From Begonia masoniana (lineage: Eukaryota > Streptophyta > Magnoliopsida > Cucurbitales > Begoniaceae): DNA of 64,000 bases. Below, piece after piece: positions 1 through 12,844 of the stretch (positions are counted from its first letter, which is position 1; each line of letters starts with the position of its first letter). The notes under the pieces are model-generated. The model was not told where the DNA came from. It made no database searches and saw nothing but the letters and a program-made list of their open reading frames with translations. The DNA is taken from contig CM039512.1 of the NCBI GenBank assembly GCA_022432975.1, positions 3,965,998-4,029,997 on the forward strand. The letters run 5' to 3'. The position numbers and the translations under genes are program-made.

Positions 1-339
1 AAGCTGAATAATTGCTTCTTCTTCCTCGAAAGAAAATCTTCCGCGCTTTATATCTGGTCTGAGATAGTTAGTCCATCGGAGACGACAGCTCTTCCCACAC
101 CTCTGCAGACCTTTTTTTGACAAAAATGGCGGAAACCAACATCAAAAAACTACGCATAACAGAGAATTCAAACACCAGGAAGAAAGACAAAAGCTGAGAG
201 ACAAACCTGCATTCTTCGGGAGAGTCCTCCAATTTCCATAGCCATGCTTCTGAATGTAGTCGATCAGTTTGGCGTCGTCCTCTGGAGTCCAAGGCCCTTT
301 CTTCAGGCCATTTTTATCACAGCACGGAGCTCTTCCCAT
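1..339 (-). CDS. R2R3-MYB transcription factor, 5' part (exon 1 and start of exon 2)
   Basis: Nuclear DNA-binding transcription factor, cut by the window edge. Exon 1 is 339-207 (133 nt, the usual first-exon length of plant R2R3-MYBs), starts [17 protein letters not shown] and ends at G|GTTTGT; a 96-nt intron (206-111) follows; exon 2 runs from 110 off the left edge. The first MYB repeat shows the tryptophans of GPWTPEDD and YGNWRTLP. The second exon reads [16 protein letters not shown] and then [20 protein letters not shown], so the R1-type helix end and the start of the second repeat are intact. RFSFEEEE wording resembles the MYB41/MYB102/MYB74 group (stress and cutin/suberin regulators in Arabidopsis); the C-terminal part that would decide this is not in the window. 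No stop or frameshift is visible. Upstream lies a CT-rich (on the gene strand) leader. Family call is near certain; subgroup is inference. Confidence 0.95.
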
Positions 340-2426
340 GGAGGTCTGATCGAAAACACTTTGCTGTACAATAATCTGAGTCAGAGAGAGAAAGAGAGAG
401 AGAGAGAGAGGAGAGAAGAGAGAAGAGAATAATAGATGTTGAGTGGATATGGAAACGTACTTGTATAAATAGAGCAGGGGAGAATCAGAGGTGGAAAATG
501 GTGATAATCAACAGGATTCGGAACCGTCCTCTGTTTATAACTGTGGCAACGTGTCCATCTTCTCTCTCGTCTTTCTCTCTCTAATTAGCATAAGAAAACC
601 TTCATTAACCAGAATAATCACGAGCTTAATTAGACATCATTCAAACCATTTTCCTTGGGACTGTGACAGTACCTTTCTGGATTCAAATTAGCTGTCAAGA
701 AAATGATAGAAAGCCACGTAACCCTCCATAGCAGCTAGGTCTCGTTCGTCATCCTCTGTGACCTCCATGCATGGCTTCCTGTAACTGGCGACTTCACGTT
801 TGTTTTTTTTGAATATTTCTTATCATTGCATTATGATTAAACCCTTCTTTTGGATTGTAATATATGATAAATTGAGAGCAATTAATGGTAGCACACTGGA
901 GTATGAACGTCTAATGAGTGATGGGCAATCATAGAGCTTGTTGTTTGCCGCAAACTAGGAACATTTTTTGTCTAGATCATGATGATACACAGCTTAATTG
1001 CCCTTTTTTATTTAGAGCTCTCGGCTCTAGTTTATGCCGCGACACATAGGAACAAATTAAAGGAGGCATTTCCGATGGTGTAACACTTGACAATAACTAT
1101 AAAGTTTAAAACTTTATGTTATAAAAGTAGAAATTCACTTTTAAGTTTGGAAAAATGGAATCTATTTGAAGACTTCTAGCTCATGGGTATTGACTAATAA
1201 TTATGCTTCTCAACCACCTTAATACCAGTGTGTAAGGTCAAATATTAATTTATCTAAATTAATCCTTTCACACTCCAGTTCTTGTCTTATTCTTACCTTT
1301 TTACGTTATAATTGCGTCGAATTCTATTTGTTCTTAACGAGCGATTAACAAACGAGAAGAGAATTACGGGTAACTCCGGATTTACCATATAGTAAACTGA
1401 CAACGAACAACTATGAAAATCTATGAAGAAAAAAAAAATCTCAAGAACAAAAAGAACAATCATTAGTCGCCATGGTCGGTTTCATCGAGACAAACAACTG
1501 GGGTTGAATCGATGAAAGGAAAAACGTGGGATTAAAGGTATGCAATCTTCTATAAGGATTGAATAACAGTTGTTCTACTCAAATACGCCAATTACGTGTC
1601 GGAATCTCATGTCTGGTTCGAGCCTTCTGCAGAAATAGAAGCAGCCTATATGTTTGACCAACGTAGAATTCGAGTATTATAATCTAAAAATGTCAATCAG
1701 CTTCTGTTTTGTGCTGTTCACTGGCTTCAACAAACCTTGAATAAAAGAGGGTGTTCTTTGTTTTTTTATTTTTATTTTCACCCACTTTGACCCCAAATAC
1801 GAGAGCAATCCTAACCTTTTGTGTAGAGTGATTGAGAAGAAGACCCAGAAATTGGTAATAAATTATAAGCGCAGATCGGATATGATATCGAATCGGGGAC
1901 TATCGTCTACCTAACGCTATAACTGGTAGGATGACAAAAATTCTAGAACTAAAAAGACAGCTTTTCCAAATTCAAGCCTCCGACATCAGCAATTTAGGAC
2001 ACATAAGCAATGTGTGGGAAGTCAAATGTTTGGCAAGTCTAGACATATCGGTTTATGTTTTCCAGTTAATTGAAAATGATTTCGTTACTGCATGTATAGG
2101 GGATAGCAAGAATGACATAAACAACCTCAAAAAGTAAGGTTTTAGTTGATTCAATACCTCTTCATCTATGGCGTCTCCAACTGCACATGCATCGCAAAAG
2201 ACGGTGTTTCTGGTATTTCAAACTCTGCATCGACAGAAAATAGGAAGAATTCGGGTTCTGGGTTTAGGAACTGGTGGCTTAAAACAGATAATTAAGCAAG
2301 AAATGTAAAAAACACGAGTTGTTTCCTTCTATCTGACTAACAATGGCTTCTGCTGACCTACATTGTAATTCATTAAGAAAAATGGAAGTAATAATACCAA
2401 GATCAGACTGCCGATAGCGACCAGTG
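340..2426. other. Intergenic stretch upstream of MYB and downstream of the phosphatase gene
   Basis: No supported gene. It should hold the MYB promoter (reading leftward) and the 3' untranslated region of the phosphatase gene. A TATA-like TTATAAAC on the minus strand lies near 533-540, about 195 bp from the MYB start; weak evidence. Short open frames at 491-691 and 1931-2137 have no recognisable family. Confidence 0.5.
384..429. repeat. GA-rich microsatellite in MYB leader
   Basis: Imperfect GA run just upstream of the MYB start. On the gene strand it is a CT-rich tract, common in plant 5' leaders. Confidence 0.85.
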
Positions 2427-2967
2427 TCAAAAGTGTGATGAATTGGAAGAAGTCATCTCTATGATCTGGTTATGGAGGCTGCCATTGGTAGCTAGAACTC
2501 CACCTGAAGGAACTATAACCCTTCGTCCCGCTTTATCTGCAGATAGATCGATTTCACTACCCTCCCAGTCGGTTACCTTGTCAAATGTAACAAGCTCCAT
2601 CGGCCTTTTTCCGTGTTCTAAAACATTACAAGTTCGAGTCGAATATATCGTTTAATTAAGGAGAAACTATTCCAAACCTTTCCACCAGCTTCGTGCACAC
2701 ATATCATCCCAACAGCGTGATCCCAGGCCTATATATTTCATCTCAGAATCAATTTGTGCAGCAGGTAATGTTTTCGATTTGCAAAACTGGATAACAGTGA
2801 TACCTTAATGGTCTGAGATTTTGCTCGAAGAACGAAAACAGCTGCCCGCCCGGTGGCAACCATCAAATTCTTGCATAAACTGCATGGCGTTAACCAGAGA
2901 GATTGTGGTGGATTATATTACATCTCACAATATATTTGCAAAATATAATCTTTTAGAGCATACAGTA

Positions 2968-5900
2968 ACATACCAAAATTTATTCTCAAATTAGTCTAAA
3001 TTAAACCCTAATTAGTATCCAATCAAATTGATTTCCTCAATTTGAACTCAATTAGCCATAAATTGAATGGATTCTAACGTAAAAGATTTAAATCAAAAAT
3101 CAATTTCATTCCATAAATACAAACAAAAACTCGCAACTAAATCTCAATTAACATCCATAATTAAGACTAAATTACACAATCAACAATCTATAAAAATATT
3201 ACAGTCATGATTTCAAATCAATATTCTGCAAACATTAAGGAAATTAATTCTTTCATATTTCGTTTTGGAATCTGCTCAATTGGAGGGTCATAATCGTACT
3301 CCCTCTCTAAGAAATCACACATTGATAAATCTCTTCTTCCAATTTCTGAACCGGACAGCAAATCGAACCCATCAGTGAACCAAATCATATCAGTTAACTG
3401 AACCGGTTCTGACGACTTGAACCGGCCCGATCAACCCCAAAAAAATTTGTACCTATCAAACCCAATATTTTGGATCGTTTAAGACGCTCAAATTGATCCG
3501 AAAATCCAAAGCTATGATTTTATTGGTAAAGAATTTCCTACTCTTATTACTTTCAAAAGATTATTTTTGGATGAAGAAGAAAATTTAAATCGCTCTAATT
3601 TTAAGCAAAAAAGATTTATTCAATACTCTGGAAAATATCTAAAACCCTATTCTCTCTCTCGGAATCCAAGTAAAATACTAGATTTTCAATGTTTTGGCTG
3701 TAGACCCTACATCAAGAACATTTATTAAATATTTTCTTTAAAGTATTTTATTATTCAATTATGTTATTACTTGAACACATATGTATAGACATTGACTTAA
3801 GAATATATAAAGATAAAAATGATAGGACATAATGTTTGCGAGTATGAAATGCATGAAAACGAATGAAATTGACGGAAAGCACGAGAAGGCTAATAAGAGC
3901 CTAAACGCATGATATGGCTAATGAGAGTCTGAACGCGTGATTATAAATTGAAATGGTTGATGAAACTTTATGAGGGTAAGAAATCGCTAGTTTTCTGAAA
4001 ACCTGAACGCATAGTAAGGATTGAAAAATGAGTTTCGTCCAGTATGTAACTTTTAAAGCATGAATTGGATAATGTATGCAATTAAATTCACATGCACGTG
4101 TTTCTACTTACTGAGTTTATCTCACGCATTAGGTTTGTGGTGTAGGTAAGTTTTTATTTGAGGATGAACTACCGTTGTTCGAGAATATTTCAGAGGCAGG
4201 CGGGCGAGCATACAGAGGAGCATGTCGTCGTTGGCTCCGAATAGTAATTTTAAGTCATAATTTTTATATCGTTTAAAAAGATATTTCACATTTATTTGCA
4301 TTTAATTTCAATTGATTTCAGTTGAGTAATTTATTTAATCAGTTGTTGAATTTTCAATTAACGAAGTTATTGTTTTTTTTAATACTAAAATTTATAAATA
4401 AAGTTTTATTTAATATTTATTTAGTATTGAATCTTTCAAAATATTTATTGAAAGTTGTTTCAAAACTTCTGCCCAATAAATTGTAACATATTAGGGTTCT
4501 TAAACTCAAAATTTAAAATTTGAAATCCCCAATTTCAATCCAAAATCAAAACCTAACACTCAAATTTTAGAGAAAAATGAAGAAAAGGGGCAGCAAATTC
4601 AAGCTAAACTCAGATTTTTAGAAAAATAGTCGGATTTCTCTAAAAATCCAACGTTGAGCAGATCAATTTAGTCTTGAAATCGTCCAGAAACAGATAAAGA
4701 CTGGATTCAACCGCTCGAAAAATCCGAGTTGAACTCGAATTTGTAGGAGGAACGGGGGGCGAACCTCTCCTATAAATAGAGGCGTTCGGGATGTGAAAAA
4801 ATCACACCACAACTCTCTCTCCCTCTCGAGTTCTAAAACTCTTACTTCTATCACCGCTAGGCCTCCCCCTCCCTCCCTCCCTCTCTCCCGATCTCGAGAC
4901 AGAACAGAAGAAGAAGAAGAAGGTTCGGTTCTGTTTTTCAACAACTAAACCAGTTCACCTTGACCAGCCAAACCCAACCCGTCCAACTGAACCGGACTCA
5001 ACCCGACCCAAATTCTTACCTGAATTATACCGAATCGATCCAAGATTTTAGCGGTAAAAAATTTCTGCTAAATCTTTATGAAATGAATTTATCGAAGTGG
5101 GATATTAATATCAAGTATTTTATTTAGGCTGGAAAAATCTCGAAAGTTGTTAGAAGCGATCCAATCCGACCCGATCCAATCTAAGAGCACACGTAAGGAA
5201 TTTCTACTTAAATTCTTCTAAAATATGATTTAATTAAGTGCAATTTTAATACCAATATTTTATTTAGGCATAAAATTGTTTGAAACACCGGAAAAATCGC
5301 GATAACCTTACCATCTCGGAATCCAAGTAAGTGAAAATACTACGTTTTTAACGTTTCGGCTACGGCCCTACATCACAAAATCTATGTTATTTTCTTATAA
5401 TTATTTTATTACATATTTTCGATATTTGAGCACGCATGTTTAGGCATTGAGATAGAATTGTATAAAGATAAAATTGGTAGGACATTTTGTATGTAAATGA
5501 ATATGATGAAATTAATGAAAAATACGTGATAGCAAAAGCATGAACAGCAATGAGATAACTGAGCTTGAACGAAAATGAGATGGCTACACTTGAACTAAAG
5601 TAAGATGGTTACGCCTAAACGATAATGAGATGACTACACCTGAACGAAAGTAAAATGACAAAGTCTAAACGACAATGAGATGAGTATGTTTGAGTGAGAG
5701 TTGGAAAATGAGTTTCACTCAGTATGTGACTATTAAGTTAAGATTTGGTAAATGTAATGTAAATTTTAGCATTTGCAAATATTTTTGCTTAACGAGTTAT
5801 TCTCATAATTGTAATTTTGTGATGTATGTGAATTTTTATCTGATGAAGAAATAACGTTGCTCGAGAATCTCCAAGAGGCAAATGAGCATACAGAAGAAGA

Positions 5901-6416
5901 AAATATTTTTGGTTTGAAGGAAGAGATTTAAATTAGTATGTTTCAGTGTTTCGAAGATATTTTATGTTTTTATTTAAGTTGAAACTTTGAATAAAATATG
6001 TTGAATTTTATCGTTAAATAAAGTTTTATTAAGTGTTTTAATTCCGTATTTATTTTTAATGTTGACCAAATATTTAATGTTTCAAATTCTGTTTAAAGCT
6101 TTCACGCATTTAATGTTTAAGTTTTTAATGAGGTTTTCAATATTCTAAAATTAAGTTTTCAATGCTCGAATTTAAATCTAAATCAATTTGAAAAAAAATT
6201 GTAGGATTTTCAAATTAGGGTTTTAAATTGGAGAATTAAATTGGAAATTTAAAATTGGGGAGTTACATAAATAATTTTCGCTATTTTCAAGGATTTCGAA
6301 TTAAGAAAATTATCATTTTATCATGATCCCATTTAACCTAATTTGCAAATCGATTTGGGAAAAATTTTAGAATGTCAAATTGGGGAAAAACAAAAATAAA
6401 TTTTGGGGTCGTTACA
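2968..6416 (+). repeat. 5' LTR of the chromovirus element, enlarged by a nested solo LTR
   Basis: Matches 11120-12844 in blocks. It is 3.45 kb because a 1.79-kb solo LTR plus a 5-bp duplication lies at 4482-6272. It also has about 100 bp near 3110-3215 that the 3' LTR lacks, and lacks about 270 bp present in the 3' LTR around 11380-11700. Ends in GTTACA next to the primer site. Confidence 0.88.
4482..6267 (+). mobile_element. Solo LTR of a related gypsy family nested in the 5' LTR
   Basis: Begins TGTAACAT and ends AGTTACA, flanked by the duplicated 5-mer TAAAT (4477-4481 and 6268-6272). The matching point of the 3' LTR (near 12698) has one uninterrupted TAAAT, which is the empty site. No internal region remains, so it arose by LTR-LTR recombination after insertion. 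Its body shares phrases with the host LTR, such as the segment near 5860-5900, so the families are related. The frame at 4663-4944 is read from LTR sequence and is not a gene. Confidence 0.93.
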
Positions 6417-6418
6417 GT

Positions 6419-6430
6419 TGGTATCAGAGC
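6419..6430 (+). other. Primer binding site, initiator tRNA-Met type
   Basis: TGGTATCAGAGC two bases after the LTR end (GTTACA GT). This is the usual plant gypsy/copia primer site, complementary to the 3' end of initiator tRNA-Met. Confidence 0.9.
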
Positions 6431-6671
6431 ACTAGGTTTTAAACGGTTCTGTAGACTACTTTGTATGCTCATCATGCAACTGGAAGATTCTCGATCAGCA
6501 AGTAAGTACTTCTTTATTATTTTATTATATAGAAATTTATTTTATGAATTTTTGTGACATAATTTATAGTACATTCATATTGAATTATTTTTTTAAAAAA
6601 TTAGAATATATATAATTAAAATAAATGATAAATAAATAAATAATAATAATAAATCTTCATGATTCAGACTT

Positions 6672-7728
6672 TTGGCCAATCGTAGAGAAAATAGTAACGA
6701 ACATGATGATGTTCTCAATCGAATGATGAATATGATGGAGAGGCAAGCCAGACAAATTGAACAGTTAATGCAAACAGCAACTGTCACGGCCCAAGCGGTT
6801 GTTGCTACAACACATGCTGCTAACGCTCAGGCCCAAAATCTGAATAGACCTCGACTCATGAATATTGATCTCGAGAGGTTTCGAAGATTGAATCTTCCAA
6901 CCTTTGATGGTAATTTGACTGATATGACAGCTAGTGAGGATTGGATCAAAACAATTGAAGAGATATTAGAGCATACTAAGATTGTAAAGACAAAGAAGTT
7001 GACGTGTGTGTCCACAATGTTCAGGAGGGATGCACGATATTGGTGGGATTCGGTGAAGGTGATGCATCCAGATACCACTATTACTTGACAGCAATTTAAG
7101 GAACTTTTCTACGAAAAATATTTTGCTGATGCTATGAAGGATGCAGAGATAGAAGGATTCATGTCCCTGAAGCAGGCTGAAAATGTAATTGAATGTACAC
7201 AAGTTTGATCAACTCTCTCGCTTTGCTTCGCACATGGACCGCAATAAGGCTTTGAAAGTAAAACGTCTTGTTCAATGATTAAGGGTAGAGATATTTAAGG
7301 ATGTCAACCTCCACACTTCACGGGACACCCCGTTTGCTGTAGTAGTTGAAAAGACTCTCAAAATGGAGATTGGAGAACAAAAGATCTCCAAAGCTCAAAA
7401 ATATCGGAGAAGGTTCAACCATGCAACACAGTGAACAAGGAATAAACTTCTAACACCGCAATGAGCTGGATCTAAACGACCAATGACAATTGACACTGCT
7501 AGTGGAGCCTCCAAATTTATTAAAAGAGAGCTAGTGAACCAGACAGCTAAGTCTACCATATCAACGTGTCCCACTTGCAAGAAGACACATACTGGAGAAT
7601 GCTGAGCTAGAGTAATTACTTGTTTTAAGTGCGCTCAAGCTGGACATTTTATCAATGATGGCCCTAAAAATGGCCAGGATCAGCCAGCAACAATTGCTCG
7701 AGTCTACGCCATGAAAAGAGGAAGCTGA
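6672..7728 (+). pseudogene. gag of the chromovirus element, broken
   Basis: Structural protein for the virus-like particle. The first codon of the conserved frame is TTG at 6672 where ATG would be expected. The frame runs through a capsid-like region with WWDSVKV, meets a TGA at 7086-7088, continues in frame for about 30 codons, then shifts near 7190. Further pieces in other frames carry two zinc-knuckle remnants, CPTCKKTHTGEC (7569-7604) and CFKCAQAGHFINDG (from about 7621), the latter with the last cysteine lost. No intact gag is possible. Confidence 0.85.
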
Positions 7729-7753
7729 AGAAAATGCAACTGTAGTAACAGAT

Positions 7754-10700
7754 ATGCTTCTAATTTCTGGAGTACCTTCTTTTATATTAATTGATTATGG
7801 GACAACCCACTATTTTATATCCCTTATGCATTCAAATAAATTAGATAATGAAATAGAACCTTTAAAACATAAGTTAGGAGTAGCTACACCGTCAGATACA
7901 ATAATGCCCATTGAATCTATTATTCAAGGGTGCAATGTTCATATTGGAGATAAAGAATTGGAAGTAGATCTGACCATTTTGACAATGCAAGACTACGACA
8001 TAATTCTCGGCATGGATTGGTTAACCAGACACTATGGAACTATTGATTGTCACAATAAGATCGTAAGATTTCAAATGCCTGAAGAAGAACTATTTTTTAT
8101 TCATTGTGATAAGAAGGGTTCGAGAATTCCGGTTATATCATTTTTGCGAGCACAAAGGTTATTGAACTCTAGATGTTTGGATTCTTGGCAAGCGTTGTGT
8201 GCACTGAAACCGAGGAAGCAACTACCTTAGATAAGGTGCTGATAGTTCGTGAATATCCAGATGTCTTCCCAAATGATTTAACAATTTTGCCACCAGCAAG
8301 AGACGTAGAATTCAGCATTGATATTCTTCTGGGAACGACACCGATCTCTAAAGCCCCATACAGATTGGCGCCAACTGAATTAAAGGAGTTGAAAGTTCAA
8401 CTCGATGAATTGTTAGAAAAATTATTTATTCGACCAAGTTTTTCACCATGGGGCGCACCAGTATTATTTGTGAAGAAAAATAAATGATCTATAAGGATGT
8501 GCATTGATTATCGGGAACTGAATAAAGTCGCCATAAAGAACAAGTACCCATTCCAATAATCGACGATTTGTTTGATCAATTAAAGGATGCTGGAGTTTTT
8601 TCAAAAATAGATCTCTGACTACCATCAGCTAAGAATCAAGGATGATGATGTACCCAAGACGGCCTTTCAGACGAGATATGACCACTATGAGTTTTGAGTT
8701 ATGTCATTCGGATTGAGTAATGCCCCGGCCACCTTTATGGATCTAATGAATCAAATATTCAAGAAGTTCTTAGATGAATTTGTAATTGTTTTTGTCGACG
8801 ATATTTTCATCTGCTTAAAGAGTAAGGAAGAGCACGAGGACACCTATGAATTGTTTTATCGACTTTGAGGCGCAAAAAGCTATATGCGAAGTTCTCCAAA
8901 TGCAAATTCTGGATGAAAGAATTAGTTTTTCTCGGTCACATAATTTCAAAGGAGGGTGTATTGGTAGACCCAGGAAATATCAAAGCAGTTAGTAAGTGGC
9001 CGCAACCCAAAAATATAGGAGAAGTACGAGGCTTCATTGGTCTTGCAGGCTATTACATGAAGTTTGTCGAAGGTTTCTCGAAACTAGCCACATCGCTCTC
9101 AAGACTCACCAGGAAGGGTGCTAAGTATTTATGGAAGGACGAAGGAATGCGAGCAAAGCTTCCAAGAACTAAAGGAAATGCTGATTTCAGCACCAATACC
9201 CACTATACCATCTGAAACAGAGAAGTTTGTGGTATATAGTGATGCCTCAAAATAAAGACTCGAATGTGTACTTATGCAAGAAGGAAAAGTGGTAGCTTAT
9301 GCCTTTAGACAATTGAAAAATCACGAGAAGAATTCCCGACTCATAATTTGAAGCTTGCAGCAGTTATATATGCGCTTAAAATTTGGAGACACTATCTATA
9401 TGGAAAAAGATATGAGATTTACACAGATCATAAGAGCTTGAAATATTTTCTAACGCAAAAGGACTTGAATATGAGACAGCGCAGATGGTTGGAATTAGTA
9501 AAAGATTATGATTGCGAAATTATATATCATCCTGGAAAAGCAAATGCAGTGGCCGACACACTAAGTAGAAGAGTCTCTTCAAGTGTTCAACACTAAAACT
9601 GATTCCGAAAAAGTTAGTTGAAGAGATACAAAAATTTGACATTGAGATAGTATCTTCTAGATTAATTGAGAGATTATCTGCAATGACGCTACAGCCAAGC
9701 TTGTTCGAGCAAATTAAGAACAAACAACATGACGATATTTTCTTAAGTAAGATAAGAGATCAATTGATAGATGGGAAGATATCAGAATTTTCCATGCCAA
9801 ACGATGAACTTATTAAATTTTAAAAAATATGGTATATACCTGACGATACCGAATTGAAAGAAATTATATTAAAGGATGCACACTCAACTCCATACTCGGT
9901 ATATCTTTGTGCAACCAAAATGTATCAAGATTTGAAGCAGCATTATTGGTTACAAGGATTAAAATTGGATGTGGTCAAATTTGTTGAAAAATGTCTTACA
10001 TGTCAGCAAGTCAAAGCGAAACATCAACAACCTTCTGGCATTTTACAACCGTTATTTGTACCTCAGTGGAAATTAAAACATATCACGATGGATTTCGTTG
10101 TTGGACTCCCAAGGTCAATTAAAAATTTTGACTTAGATAGGCTGACAAAATCGACACATTTTCTTCAAATACGAACTACTTTCAATATGGATCAATATGC
10201 TCAAATATATGTTATGGACATAATCAGACTTCACGGTACGCGTATCTCTATAGTCTCGAATCGATATAATTGTTTCACATCAAAGTTCAGGAAAAGTTTG
10301 CAGAAAGCAATGGACACTCAGTTAAATTTCAGTACAGCTTTTCACCCTTAAACGGATGGTCAGTCAGAAAGAATGATTCAAACCTTGGAGGACATGTTGA
10401 GAGCTTATGCTATCGATTTTCAAAAGAATTTGTGTAAGAATTTGCCGCTGGTGGAATTTTCTTATAACAATAGTTATCATTCTTCAATTGAAATGACACC
10501 TTATGAAACACTTTATGGTAGAAAATATAGATCACTAGTACAATGGGATGAGGTCGGTGAAAGTATTCTTGTTGGGCCTGATATTTTGAGACAAACTGCT
10601 GAAATTGTCACTCTAATTCGGAAAAGAATCTTTGCATCCCAAAATAGGCAGAAAAGCTATGCAGTGATCGCATATTTTTGAAAATTTCTCCAATGAGAGG

Positions 10701-11075
10701 TGTGATGCAATTTGAAAAGAAATGAGATTGAGCCCAAGATAAATAGGCCCATTTACAATTTCGGCAAGAATTGGAGAAATCGCTTATGAGCTGAATTTAC
10801 CAAAGTCAATCAAGCAGGTTCACCAAGTGTTTCATATCTTGATGTTGAAGAAATACATTTCAGATCCCTCACATATTTTGCCAATGAGATCCGAAGAATT
10901 TGTGTTCAACCTTAACTTATCCTATGAAGAGAGACTGATTCAAATTTTAAAATCAAAAGAAAGAGAACTACGAAATAAGGTCTCTAGAGTTTTATGGAAG
11001 AATCGAAACGTTGAGGAAGCAACCTGGGAAAAGGAAGAGGAAATAAAAATGGTCTATCTAGAGCTTTTCAAGTAA
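7754..11075 (+). pseudogene. pol of the chromovirus element (PR-RT-RNase H-IN-chromodomain), broken
   Basis: Protease piece at 7754-8230 has active-site DYG followed by TTHYFIS. Reverse transcriptase pieces run 8173-8880; the catalytic block FVDD is at 8791-8802. RNase H follows at about 9200-9596 ([13 protein letters not shown]). Integrase at 9854-10681: its zinc domain has H and CLTC but Tyr where the second His is usual, and the second catalytic Asp is Asn (IVSN). A chromodomain-like tail (EATWEKEEE) ends at 11075. At least five breaks separate these pieces, for example TGA at 8485-8487 and a stop near 8868. The lost integrase residues show decay of function as well as of frame. Confidence 0.9.
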
Positions 11076-11119
11076 TTGTTTAAATTTCAAGGACGAAATT
11101 TCTTTTAAGGAGGGTAGAT

Positions 11120-12844
11120 TGTTACCAAAACTTATCCCCAAATTAGTCTAAATTAAACCCTAATTAGTATTCAATCAAATTGATTTCCTCAATTTGAACT
11201 CAATTAGCCCTAAATTGAATGGATTTTAACGTAAGAGATTTAAATCAAAAATCAATTTCCTTCCATAAATACAATCAGCCCTGATTTCAAGGTAATATTC
11301 TGCAAACATTAAGGAAATCAATTCTTTCTTATTTCGTTTTGGAATCTGCTCAATTGGAGGGCCAGAATCGTACTCCATATCTAAAAAAAATTTGGGGGAA
11401 AAATCACAAATTGAGAAATCTCTTCTTCCAATTTATGAAAGCAAAGAAGAAATTGAAGAAGTTCATACCTCGCAAGAACCGCCGTATCCGACCTTCGGCC
11501 ACCAAAACTTGCTCCGACCACTGCAAGACCCTCTGAGCAAACTTCATCTGCGCCTAAATCGTTTGAACAACTCCCTCCGACGAATTTTCTCTCTCTTCCA
11601 AGCTCCATCTTGCTGCTGCGAACTACTCCTCCGACTGAGCACATGAAACCTCCCATCAGCGTAAATTTCTTCGTGTTCCTCTCCCTCCCTCCCTCCCACC
11701 CACCCAACTGAACTGGATAGCAAATCGGACCCACCAGTGAACCGAACTGGTTCTTACGACCTAAACCGGCCCCATCAACCCAAAAAAAATTCGTATAAGA
11801 CGCCCAAATCGATAAAAAAATCCAAAGCTAAGATTTTATTGCTAAGGAATTTCCTACTCTTGTTACTTTCAAAAGATTATTTTTGGATGAAGGAGAAAAT
11901 TTAAATCTCTCTAATTTAAGGCAAAGAAGATTTATCCAATGCTCAGGGAAATACCTAACACCCTATTCTCTCTCTCGGAATCTAAGTAAAACACTAGATT
12001 TTCAATGTTTTGGCTGTAGGCCCTATATCAGGAAATATTTATTAAATTATTTTTTTTAAAGTATTTTATTATTCAATTATGTTATTACTTGAACACACAT
12101 GTATAGACACTGACTTGAGAATGTAGAAAGATAAAAATGATAGGACATAATGTATGCGAGTATGAAATGCATGAAAACAAATGGAATTGACAGAAAGCAT
12201 GAGAAAACTAATGAGAGCCTGAATGCATAAGATGACTAATGAAAGCCTGAACGCATAGTTATAAATTGAGATGGCTAATGAAACTTTATGAGGGTAAAAA
12301 ACTGCTAGTTTTCTGAAAACCTGAACGCATGGTAAGGATTGAAAAATGAGTTTCGTTCAATATGTAACTTTTAAAGCATGAATTGGATAATGTATGCAAT
12401 TAAATTCACATGCGCATGTTTCTAATTATGGAGTTTATCTCACGCATTAGTTTTCAGAGGCGGGCGAACATACAGAGGAGGATGTCATCGTTGGCTCCGA
12501 ATATTTAAGTCATAATTTTTATATCGTTTAAAAAATATTTCATATTTATTTGCATTTAATTTCAATTGATTTCAGTTGAGTAATTTATTTAATCAGTTGT
12601 TGAATTTTCAATTAACGAAATTATTGTTTTTTTTTATATTAAAATTTATAAATAAATTTTTATTTATTGATAGTTGTTTCAAATCTTCTGCCTAATAAAT
12701 AATTTTTGCTATTTTCAAGAATTTCAAATTAAAAAAATTAGGGTTTTATAACGATCTAATTTAACCTCATTTGCAAATCAATTTGGAGAAAATTTTAGGG
12801 TGTCAAATTAGAAAAAAATGAAAATAAATTTTGGAATCGTTACA
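11120..12844 (+). repeat. 3' LTR of the chromovirus element
   Basis: Preceded by a purine tract (AAGGAGGGTAGA, 11108-11119). Starts TGTTACC, ends GTTACA. Only 5 bp lie between its end and the last base before the phosphatase splice donor. Contains the uninterrupted TAAAT site used by the solo LTR in the other copy. Confidence 0.9.

Larger units (their letters stand above)
2968..12844 (+). mobile_element. Ty3/gypsy chromovirus-type (Tekay/Del-like) LTR retrotransposon, decayed
   Basis: Order is LTR, primer binding site, gag, protease, reverse transcriptase, RNase H, integrase, chromodomain-like tail, purine tract, LTR: the Ty3/gypsy order. It lies in reverse to the phosphatase gene, inside its fourth intron. 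The 3' LTR begins TGTTACC and ends GTTACA. The 5' LTR edge is eroded (ACATACC where TGTTACC is expected). A clean 5-bp duplication is not seen: CAGTA before against CAGAC after. Coding parts carry many stops and shifts, and the two LTRs differ by large indels and many substitutions, so the insertion is old. Confidence 0.92.

Noticed and set aside
384..429. GA run as a GAGA-type regulatory element
   Set aside because: Such runs are common in plant leaders; nothing else here supports a regulatory role.
11381..11734. Open frames on both strands in the 3' LTR
   Set aside because: They lie in LTR sequence and are not kept in the 5' LTR copy.
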